Of a stretch of 5,226 bases of DNA, positions 1 to 4,831 are shown piece by piece. A program made the position numbers and the translations under genes. The DNA comes from Spirochaetaceae bacterium (lineage in GTDB: Bacteria; Spirochaetota; Spirochaetia; Treponematales; Treponemataceae), in assembly GCA_031290725.1 (NCBI GenBank), contig JAITMZ010000009.1, positions 1 through 5,226 on the forward strand, written 5' to 3'. The notes under the pieces were generated by a model. It ran no database searches. It was not told the origin of the DNA and saw only the letters and a list, made by a program, of their open reading frames with translations. Every line of letters begins with the position of its first letter. Within the stretch, counting starts at the first letter, position 1.

Positions 1-380
1 TCACGGCGCATATCCTTTTGAATGTCCATCGCATCCCCGTCGAAAACGCCGCTGTCCTTGAGGCAGCCCGCGTACCTAAACAGCGAATGTTCCGTGCGGG
101 GTTTTCCGTACTGCCATGCCAGGGAGTGCAGCGCTTCCCTCCGTTCCAGAACATCAATGCCTCTGTGCAGGTCAGGCACTTCGGCGCTCACGAGGGTTTT
201 CAGTTGTTCCGACGTGAGCATTCCCAGTCCCGCCGGGGCCGGCTCTACTTTTTTCAACGCCCAGAGTAAAGGTGATGGTGATCTGCGCTTCCGCATGCCC
301 AGGGGGGTCGTCTCCGGCAGCGTCCAGTCAAAATGCACCCGGCGGTCCGCCGGGATATCAATGGTTTGTTGTAAGGTCAT
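1..380 (-). CDS. Small uncharacterised protein, 3' end outside window; possible antitoxin-like protein
   Basis: An open frame starts at ATG 380-378 and runs off the left edge (126 codons plus 2 nt). It begins MTLQQTIDIPADRRVHFDWT and ends, at the edge, with GCLKDSGVFDGDAMDIQKDM followed by RR. That C-terminal pattern (a G-x-L-K-D-S turn, then GD...IQ..MR) resembles the tail of short proteins that I associate with toxin-antitoxin loci in termite-gut treponemes; this is memory-based and tentative. No catalytic motif, signal peptide or membrane segment is visible. The start is fixed by the promoter at 385-414, whose -10 box ends 4 nt before the ATG, so nothing upstream can be translated from it. 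Residues about 27-43 (MRKRRSPSPLLWALKK) look unnatural. The next frame reads HAEAQITITFTLGVEK, a more natural beta-strand, so two compensating indels are suspected at the C6 (302-307) and A6 (249-254) runs. Function is not established. Confidence 0.6.
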   Translation of the reverse strand, partial: MTLQQTIDIPADRRVHFDWTLPETTPLGMRKRRSPSPLLWALKKVEPAPAGLGMLTSEQLKTLVSAEVPDLHRGIDVLERREALHSLAWQYGKPRTEHSLFRYAGCLKDSGVFDGDAMDIQKDMRR

Positions 381-384
381 GGGG

Positions 385-414
385 AGTATAGCACGGGAGG
401 CGGGGGCATGTCAA
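385..414 (-). promoter_or_regulatory. Sigma-70-type promoter, apparently leaderless
   Basis: Read on the minus strand, TTGACA (414-409) is followed by an 18-nt spacer and then TATACT (390-385), preceded by TGC as in an extended -10. The -10 box is separated from the ATG at 380 by only CCCC. Transcription normally starts about 7 nt after the -10, which puts +1 within or beside the start codon, so the mRNA would have no room for a Shine-Dalgarno sequence. The boxes are seen directly; the start site is inferred. Confidence 0.75.
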
Positions 415-430
415 GTCGTGCGCCTAGGAT

Positions 431-624
431 TCCAACAATTCTCATTTACAAAGAATACAAGGAATTTAACCGCCAAGTCAAAGAAGTCGAAGAAGTTTTC
501 AGGGGTAAAAACCACTTTTTTCTTTCCTTTTCGCTGGAAACTCCGCCCCTTGCAGGGGCTACGTTGCGCCATACGACTTATTCAACTTCGCGGTAAGAAA
601 TTCTTTATAAATGAGAACTGCTGA
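431..624. repeat. MITE-like inverted-repeat element, non-coding
   Basis: The two ends are imperfect inverted repeats. The inner left end CTCATTTACAAAGAAT (441-456) matches the reverse complement of the right end CTCATTTATAAAGAAT (600-615) with one difference. The match extends outward to about 431 and 624 and inward to AAGTCG (484-489) against CGACTT (574-579), with a 7-nt length difference, so each arm is roughly 50-59 nt. The central 84 nt hold a compact hairpin, GCCCCT (545-550) and AGGGGC (554-559) with a 3-nt loop. CTAG occurs just outside both ends (424-427 and 625-628) and could be a target duplication, though it is short and partly coincides with the purH stop. No convincing gene lies inside. 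The whole unit would fold as a long hairpin in either transcript and may end purH transcription. It contains no transposase, so any mobility would depend on one elsewhere. Confidence 0.6.
545..559. terminator. GC-rich hairpin inside the inverted-repeat element
   Basis: GCCCCT (545-550) pairs with AGGGGC (554-559) across a TGC loop. It lies about 65 nt past the purH stop on the minus strand and between the two gene ends that meet no other terminator here. No clean T-run follows it on either strand (minus continues GGAGTTTCC), so it is a weak candidate for an intrinsic terminator and may simply be the core of the element. Confidence 0.2.
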
Positions 625-2352
625 CTAGTGTTTAAAATGCCGTGTTCCAGAGAGCACCATGGCGATCCCGTGCTCATCACACGCATCGATGGATTCCCGG
701 TCCCGCAGCGACCCGCCGGGCTGCAAAATCGCCCGGATGCCGTACTCCGCTGCCCGGTCCACGCAGTCCCGGAACGGGAAAAACGCATCGCTCACCAGCA
801 CCCGGGCAGCCTGTCTGACTGCTTGACAAGTTTGTAAGGTAGAATTTTGCGATTTATCGTAAGGTTCACCTTTGAAAGGGCTGAAACCCCGCAAACTCCC
901 GAAAGCTTCCGCCGCCGGCCACAGCGCCTCCGCCCGCGCCTTTGCCCGGCTCAAAGCCTGTTCCGCCGCCCAGATCCGCGACGTCTGTCCCGCACCTATC
1001 CCCAGCGCCATCCCATCCCGCACCACCACCACCGCGTTGGATTTGGCGAACATGACCGTCAGCATCCCAAACCGCATGTCCGACTCATCCTCCGGCGCGG
1101 GTTTCGCCCTAGTCACCACTTCCCACTTTTCCGCCAAAATCCGATCCCCGGTCTGGGTCAGAAACCCCCCGTCCACCCACAGCGCCTCCTGTTCTTCACC
1201 GGGCCTTTCGGTCAGCGGCACTTCCAGGACCCGCAGGTTTTTCTTCTCCCCAAACACTCTCAATGCCCCCTGGGTATATCCCGGCGCGATGATCACCTCC
1301 AGGAAGGTCTCCGCCATGAGACACGCCGTCTCCTCATCCACCGCCGCGCTCATCCCCAGGATGCCCCCAAAGACTGACTGCGGGTCACATTCCCATGCCC
1401 GGCGATAGGCCGTCATGGCGGTGTCCCCCAGTGCCGCGCCGCAGGGGGTATTATGCTTCACCGCGGTGCAAAAAACCGGCGACCTCATCCGGTCCGGGGG
1501 CATTCGTCCCCACTGCCGAAGCATTTTTACCGCCGTGTCGATGTCCCGTATATTATTGTACGAAAGCTCCTTGCCCTGAAGCTGCTTCATTGCCGTGAAG
1601 ACGCCGCCGGAGCTGATGTCGACGCGGAATTCCGCCTTCTGGTGCGGATTTTCACCGTACCGCAGGGGCCGCGCCTGAAAATTACCGCCCAGCGGCAGGC
1701 AGGACAGGGCAGGGCAGGTTTTCTTCCCCGCTTCCGCCCCAGCCCCCGCCAGATACTCCGCGATGGCCCTATCGTAGGCCGCGGTGAGGCGGAACACCTT
1801 CGCCGCCAGACCCTGCCGGAAATTTTCGTCCAGCGCTTCGTTGTCCAGCGTTCCGTCCCCGCAGATCGCCGCGATAACCCTTCCGTAGTCAGCGCTGTCC
1901 GTGAGCACCACCACGTCCCGGAAGTTCTTCGCCGCCCCCCGGATCATCGCCGGTCCGCCGATGTCGATAAACTCAAGCATACCGTCAAAATTGAGGTTTT
2001 CCCCCAGCTTATCCCGGAACGGATACAGGTTGACGCACACTAGATCGATGGCCCCAATCCCCAGCCGTTTCAAGGTTTCCCGGTGGTCCGCCCTGTCCCG
2101 CCGCGCCAGCAAGCCTCCGTGGATAGCCGGATGCAGGGTCTTCACCCGCCCGTCCAGGCATTCGGGAAAGCCCGTCGCCGCGCTCACGTCGGTCACCGCG
2201 ATTCCCGCCTCCCGCAGGGCCGCCGCGGTTTCCCCGGTGGACAAAATCTCCCAGCCCGCCCCGGCCAGTGCCCTTGCCAGCCCGTACACCCCGGTTTTGT
2301 CGTACACGCTGATCAGTGCCCGGGGACGCTCCGGGGGAGCGCCGCAGCTCAC
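625..2352 (-). CDS. purH: Bifunctional AICAR transformylase / IMP cyclohydrolase PurH
   Basis: PurH catalyses the last two steps of de novo IMP synthesis in the cytoplasm: formylation of AICAR with 10-formyl-tetrahydrofolate, then ring closure. With the GTG start at 2352 the protein is 575 aa, longer than the usual 510-530. The N-terminal cyclohydrolase domain shows SVYDKTG (15-21), [13 protein letters not shown] (68-80) and [15 protein letters not shown] (129-143). The transformylase domain shows [10 protein letters not shown] (231-240), QGKELSYNN (259-267), the catalytic Lys-His pair in VKHN (K299, H300), KSNA with N439, DAFFPFRD (522-529), QPGGS (544-548) and the terminal RHFKH. All key residues are present, so it is probably active. 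The start is chosen because GTG 2352-2350 overlaps the TGA of the upstream gene (GTGA) with GGGGCGG just before it; another GTG at 2379 would add 9 residues. An AT-rich in-frame insertion at about residues 490-514 is unusual. The stop is followed at once by the inverted-repeat element. Confidence 0.95.
   Translation of the reverse strand: MSCGAPPERPRALISVYDKTGVYGLARALAGAGWEILSTGETAAALREAGIAVTDVSAATGFPECLDGRVKTLHPAIHGGLLARRDRADHRETLKRLGIGAIDLVCVNLYPFRDKLGENLNFDGMLEFIDIGGPAMIRGAAKNFRDVVVLTDSADYGRVIAAICGDGTLDNEALDENFRQGLAAKVFRLTAAYDRAIAEYLAGAGAEAGKKTCPALSCLPLGGNFQARPLRYGENPHQKAEFRVDISSGGVFTAMKQLQGKELSYNNIRDIDTAVKMLRQWGRMPPDRMRSPVFCTAVKHNTPCGAALGDTAMTAYRRAWECDPQSVFGGILGMSAAVDEETACLMAETFLEVIIAPGYTQGALRVFGEKKNLRVLEVPLTERPGEEQEALWVDGGFLTQTGDRILAEKWEVVTRAKPAPEDESDMRFGMLTVMFAKSNAVVVVRDGMALGIGAGQTSRIWAAEQALSRAKARAEALWPAAEAFGSLRGFSPFKGEPYDKSQNSTLQTCQAVRQAARVLVSDAFFPFRDCVDRAAEYGIRAILQPGGSLRDRESIDACDEHGIAMVLSGTRHFKH
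811..885 (-). repeat. AT-rich in-frame insertion within purH
   Basis: Between the alpha-helical region ending EAFGSLRG and the conserved [10 protein letters not shown], the protein carries about 25 extra residues, including [20 protein letters not shown]. As I remember PurH, only a short linker sits here. By hand count the 63 bases at 811-873 hold 24 G+C (38%) inside a gene that is clearly GC-rich, and they use codons such as TTA, AGA and AAA. Short inverted repeats are spaced through it on the plus strand: ACAAGTTTGT (826-835, ACAA/TTGT arms), CGATTTATCG (850-859) and CCTTTGAAAGG (869-879). GTAAGGT occurs twice (834-840, 859-865). This looks like a small inserted element kept in frame, comparable in principle to Rickettsia palindromic elements. 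Copies elsewhere cannot be checked from this window. Confidence 0.5.
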
Positions 2353-3584
2353 TTTTCCGCCCCGAAGAGCTTCCGGCACTCAAAGTAGAACCGCTTTTCG
2401 CTGGCCTCCCCCAGGGAGAAGGTCTTTCTCGGCAATGTCCCGTGCGCCGCGATGGTTTCAAAAAAACTTCCCTTGTCTATAGGGGGCATGAGGAAGCCCG
2501 CCGTGTTTGCCCCCGCCGCCAGCCGCCGAAGTTCCTCTTCCCCGTGGATGTAGTCGATGCTCGTCCCCCGATGGGATTCCAGATAGCTGTCCACCGCCGG
2601 CTGAAGTTTCACCACCCCCAGCCCCGGCAAGGTGGTGCTCAGCATATTCCCGTCGGCGTGGATGTGCCCCGGAAATTGGGTTTCCAGCGTTTTCCGCAGA
2701 TCCGCCGGATCCACCCCGAATATCACCCGGTGAATCGGTTCAAAGGTAAGCCCCCGGTCATAGATATTCACGATCTCCGCCAGAGCGTACCGTGCCGGAT
2801 GGCTGGTCAAATCCTCCCCCGGATGGGCGGCGCGGTATTCATCCCACACACCCTTGGCACTGGCCAACGAGTGATTCCCATCCCCGGAGGCGAACATGAA
2901 CAGCCCGTCGTCCCGGGTATTGGCCGCGGCGATTTTTTTCAGCGCCGGTTCCAGAAACGCTTCGGGGTCAGCCGCCAGCCAGCCCGTGACGTGCCCCGCC
3001 CCCAGCATCAGATCCGTGTCGTACACCGGCGGTTTTGTTTTGGCGATTTTCCCCGTGCCCTCCACCAGGAGCCCCTCCGGGTCGTTCACCAAAAGCATCA
3101 CGTGGGGTATTTCCAGCGGTGCCCCCCGGCGAATTTCCATCCGGGGGGGCAATCGAGCGGGAACCGTGGCCTCGGTTGCGCGGATTTTCGCTTTCTTCGC
3201 CGGGTCCCAGTGGTACCCGTCCAGGTCGATGGCCGTCACCAGTCCCGCCCGTTTTCTTCCATATTCCGTGACCCGCTCAATGTACATCATCCCGCGCATG
3301 GCCGGCGCAAAGACATTTCCTCCCAGGTATTCCCTCATGGCCGCATGGATGGAAGCGATGCGTTCTTTTTTACCCGGGTCTTCCAAAAATACCTCTGGAA
3401 AGATCAGCGATAACGTGGAGGGTTTCCCCTTCCGCTCCTCTTCAACTTTTTTCCAATACGCGCGATCCTGGGTATACTGGTCGCAGGCCACCACAGCCCA
3501 GGCCGTCAAGTTGGACGGCGAAACCGCCCGGGGCACTAAAATATTCGGCACAGCCAGGCCGAAAGGCTCAAGAATGTTTTTCAT
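2349..3584 (-). CDS. DUF1015 (COG4198-type) family protein of unknown function
   Basis: The product is 411 aa from ATG 3584, close to the usual length of this conserved but uncharacterised family. Family hallmarks in order are WAVVACDQYT (about 29-38), RATEATVPARLPPR (135-148), a short stretch ending LEIPHVMLL, GDGNHSLASAK (234-244), ARYALAEIVNIYDRG (264-278), FEPIHRVIF (281-289) and, near the end, a GSFFETIAA...LPRKTFSLGEA.EKRFY block. The GDGNH box resembles a metal- or phosphate-binding site but no reaction is established. There is no signal peptide or membrane segment, so it is probably cytoplasmic. A TTG at 3620 extends the frame by 12 codons, but it is part of the -35 box at 3615-3620, so that start is rejected. 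The gene is first in an operon with purH, with a 4-nt overlap that suggests translational coupling. Any role in purine or one-carbon metabolism is inference from this position only. Confidence 0.9.
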   Translation of the reverse strand: MKNILEPFGLAVPNILVPRAVSPSNLTAWAVVACDQYTQDRAYWKKVEEERKGKPSTLSLIFPEVFLEDPGKKERIASIHAAMREYLGGNVFAPAMRGMMYIERVTEYGRKRAGLVTAIDLDGYHWDPAKKAKIRATEATVPARLPPRMEIRRGAPLEIPHVMLLVNDPEGLLVEGTGKIAKTKPPVYDTDLMLGAGHVTGWLAADPEAFLEPALKKIAAANTRDDGLFMFASGDGNHSLASAKGVWDEYRAAHPGEDLTSHPARYALAEIVNIYDRGLTFEPIHRVIFGVDPADLRKTLETQFPGHIHADGNMLSTTLPGLGVVKLQPAVDSYLESHRGTSIDYIHGEEELRRLAAGANTAGFLMPPIDKGSFFETIAAHGTLPRKTFSLGEASEKRFYFECRKLFGAEK

Positions 3585-3591
3585 ACTTCCC

Positions 3592-3620
3592 AGTATAGCA
3601 CAATTTTTCAGGGTTTTCAA
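3592..3620 (-). promoter_or_regulatory. Promoter of the DUF1015-purH operon, apparently leaderless
   Basis: On the minus strand TTGAAA (3620-3615) is followed by a 17-nt spacer and TGC-TATACT (-10 at 3597-3592, extended -10). The ATG begins at 3584, 7 nt after the -10, so the predicted transcription start is at 3585 or within the start codon. GGGAAG between the -10 and ATG cannot serve as a ribosome binding site if it is not transcribed. The TGC-TATACT core is the same as in the promoter of the gene at the left edge. Confidence 0.75.
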
Positions 3621-3660
3621 GAAAAAATTGAAAAAAATGCAAAAATTCGCTCAAATCCTC

Positions 3661-3689
3661 TTGACATAATTTTTTTTTTCTGCTATCAT
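3661..3689 (+). promoter_or_regulatory. Strong promoter of rpsL-rpsG(-tuf)
   Basis: TTGACA (3661-3666), a 17-nt spacer containing a long T-tract, then TGC-TATCAT (-10 at 3684-3689, extended -10). The predicted start is near 3696, giving a leader of about 36 nt. The leader contains a small CCC-ATAA-GGG hairpin (3701-3710) and the rpsL ribosome binding site AAGGAG (3718-3723). It is divergent from the DUF1015 promoter; their -35 boxes are 40 nt apart. The near-consensus boxes and T-tract fit a highly expressed ribosomal operon. Confidence 0.85.
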
Positions 3690-3731
3690 TATAAAACTCG
3701 CCCATAAGGGTAATGTTAAGGAGACAGGCTC

Positions 3732-4106
3732 ATGCCTACGATTAATCAGTTGATTCGCAGCGGTCGTAAATCCGCCGAGAACCACACCAAGTCACCAGCC
3801 CTTCAAGGGTGTCCGCAAAAACGGGGGGTCTGTACCCGTGTGATGACGGTCACCCCCAAGAAGCCGAATTCGGCCCTGCGGAAGGTTGCCCGTGTGCGAT
3901 TGAGTAACAGCATTGAAGTGACGGCATATATTCCCGGAATCGGCCACAATTTGCAGGAGCACTCGGTGGTGCTTATCCGTGGCGGGCGTGTGAAGGATCT
4001 CCCCGGTGTGCGGTACCATATCATCCGGGGCACCAAGGATACCCTGGGGGTGGAGGACCGGAAACGGAGCCGCTCAAAATACGGCGCAAAGCGTCCCAAG
4101 GCGTAG
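3732..4106 (+). CDS. rpsL: 30S ribosomal protein S12
   Basis: S12 sits at the interface side of the 30S subunit next to the decoding centre and helps monitor codon-anticodon pairing. The 124-aa product has the same length as the E. coli protein and the same landmark numbering: [11 protein letters not shown] (27-37), [11 protein letters not shown] (41-51) with K43 and K44, [15 protein letters not shown] (71-85) and [11 protein letters not shown] (86-96) with K88 and D89. Lysines 43 and 88 are the wild-type residues; changes there are known to give streptomycin resistance in other bacteria, so none is indicated. D89 is the residue that RimO methylthiolates in E. coli. The C-terminus [10 protein letters not shown] is canonical. 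The start has AAGGAG 8 nt upstream. It is the first gene of the operon and is 14 nt from rpsG. The usual upstream neighbour in many bacteria, rpoC, is absent here. Confidence 0.99.
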   Translation: MPTINQLIRSGRKSAENHTKSPALQGCPQKRGVCTRVMTVTPKKPNSALRKVARVRLSNSIEVTAYIPGIGHNLQEHSVVLIRGGRVKDLPGVRYHIIRGTKDTLGVEDRKRSRSKYGAKRPKA

Positions 4107-4120
4107 GGAAGGTAGAGGGT

Positions 4121-4591
4121 ATGGGAAGAAAGAGCAAGACAATCAACCGGTCGATAACCCCGGATTCAAAATACAACAGTGTCGTGTTATCGAAATTCGT
4201 GGCCCGGATGATGTTGCAGGGCAAAAAGGCCACCTGTACGCGTCTGGTCTACGATGCCTTGGATGTTCTCAAGGTCAAAACTTCGGGTGATCCCCTTGAG
4301 GTCTTTCTCAAGGCGCTGGATAATGTGAAGCCTATGGTGGAAGTGAAATCCCGCCGGGTTGGGGGTGCCACTTACCAGGTGCCCATTGAAATTCGTGATT
4401 CCCGGCGTGAGGCCCTTGGTATGCGCTGGATAATCAACGCTGCCCGTTCGCGGAACGGTCATGGCATGGGGGAACGCCTGGCGGCGGAACTCCTGGATGC
4501 CTTCAACAGCACCGGGACGGCGTTTAAAAAGAAGGATGATACGCACAAAATGGCCGAAGCGAACAGGGCATTTGCGCATTATCGGTGGTAA
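4121..4591 (+). CDS. rpsG: 30S ribosomal protein S7
   Basis: S7 is a primary 16S rRNA-binding protein that nucleates assembly of the 30S head and contacts the E-site tRNA. The 156-aa product matches the usual length. Visible family blocks are FVARMMLQGKKATCTRLVYD (26-45), NVKPMVEVKSRRVGGATYQV (68-87) followed by P, GMRWIINAARSR, and the C-terminal HKMAEANRAFAHYRW. The start codon is preceded by GGAAGG (4107-4112), 8 nt upstream, directly after the rpsL stop, so the two genes are almost certainly cotranscribed. In E. coli S7 represses translation of its own operon from the rpsL-rpsG spacer; the 14-nt spacer here is too short to hold that structure, so such control, if present, must work differently. 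After the stop there is no fusA but a 240-nt spacer leading to tuf. Confidence 0.99.
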   Translation: MGRKSKTINRSITPDSKYNSVVLSKFVARMMLQGKKATCTRLVYDALDVLKVKTSGDPLEVFLKALDNVKPMVEVKSRRVGGATYQVPIEIRDSRREALGMRWIINAARSRNGHGMGERLAAELLDAFNSTGTAFKKKDDTHKMAEANRAFAHYRW

Positions 4592-4643
4592 CAACAAAAA
4601 ATGCAGTTGAAGGACTTGTATTTTTTTTGAGACATAAATGACA

Positions 4644-4678
4644 CACATCCAAAGTGCCTGTTCGGTTTTTTGGATGTG
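4644..4678 (+). other. 10-bp hairpin in the rpsG-tuf spacer
   Basis: CACATCCAAA (4644-4653) is the exact reverse complement of TTTGGATGTG (4669-4678). A short inner stem GCC/GGT (4656-4658 with 4664-4666) can form within the loop. No T-run follows on either strand, so it does not look like an intrinsic terminator; it could be an RNA-stability or processing stem between rpsG and tuf. Confidence 0.5.
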
Positions 4679-4708
4679 CCTTGATGCCAAACCGGTCATC
4701 AAAGAATT

Positions 4709-4785
4709 TTGGTGGAGCAGGTGGATCGGGAAGCGGCGGTGCGATGCGCTGCCGTATGAAGTGAAAATTTCATCCGAGACACCAA
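4709..4785 (+). ncRNA. Candidate structured tuf leader (multibranch RNA)
   Basis: A closing stem TTGGTG (4709-4714) with CACCAA (4780-4785) and an inner stem TCGG (4726-4729) with CCGA (4774-4777) would enclose two adjacent hairpins. The first is CGGCGGTGC (4734-4742) with GCGCTGCCG (4746-4754), 9 bp including two G-U pairs and a GAT loop. The second is ATGAAGT (4756-4762) with ATTTCAT (4767-4773), closed by a GAAA tetraloop. The structure ends about 34 nt before the tuf ribosome binding site. The pairings are seen in the sequence; whether the RNA folds this way or regulates tuf is inference. It does not fit a tRNA: there is no T-arm and no 7-bp acceptor stem. Confidence 0.3.
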
Positions 4786-4818
4786 CTCTCAAACTCGTAA
4801 GAAGCCGAAAATCTGTTT

Positions 4819-4825
4819 AAGGAGG
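4819..4825 (+). promoter_or_regulatory. Strong ribosome binding site of tuf
   Basis: AAGGAGG lies 6 nt before the tuf ATG, a near-perfect complement of the 16S rRNA 3' end, and fixes the start at 4832. Confidence 0.9.
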
Positions 4826-4831
4826 GTTTTT

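Larger units (their letters stand above)
4592..4831 (+). other. rpsG-tuf intergenic spacer, 240 nt
   Basis: No convincing gene is present. The spacer starts A-rich, has a T8 tract (4621-4628) preceded only by a weak AT-rich pairing, and then four hairpins: 4644-4678, 4681-4702 (TTGATG with CATCAA), 4734-4754 and 4756-4773. No good -35/-10 pair was found, so tuf is probably served by readthrough from the rpsL promoter or by a weak promoter I cannot identify. A 60-codon open frame (4638-4820) has no ribosome binding site and an odd composition rich in Cys and Trp, and is judged non-coding. Confidence 0.6.

Noticed and set aside
811..873. Homology between the purH insertion and the inverted-repeat element at 431-624
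   Set aside because: They share only short AT-rich words such as AATTCT and TTACAAA; there is no extended alignment, so a common origin is not supported.
1453..2043. Plus-strand open frame of 196 codons opposite purH
   Set aside because: PurH motifs on the minus strand cover this interval continuously, and the plus-strand product has no family features or ribosome binding site.
2316..3413. Long plus-strand open frame of 365 codons opposite the DUF1015 gene
   Set aside because: It mirrors a well-conserved minus-strand gene in GC-rich DNA, and its protein is rich in Arg, Pro and His with no recognisable motif. It is a shadow frame.
3585..3620. TTG-initiated N-terminal extension of the DUF1015 protein (12 residues)
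   Set aside because: The TTG is the -35 hexamer of the promoter, and family members as I recall them start near the ATG at 3584.
4592..4628. Intrinsic terminator after rpsG using the T8 tract
   Set aside because: The only pairing before the T-run is a weak AT-rich stem with a bulge; there is no GC-rich hairpin, so termination here is not supported.
4711..4784. tRNA-like segment in the tuf leader
   Set aside because: Only the outer GGTG/CACC pairs as an acceptor stem; there is no T-loop consensus and no plausible anticodon arm.
4187..4792. Minus-strand open frame of 201 codons opposite rpsG and the spacer
   Set aside because: It overlaps rpsG antisense, has no promoter or ribosome binding site and no family match.
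4638..4820. 60-codon open frame between rpsG and tuf
   Set aside because: There is no Shine-Dalgarno sequence before its ATG, the composition is odd (three Trp and three Cys in 60 residues), and its length is explained by lack of stops across a hairpin-rich spacer.
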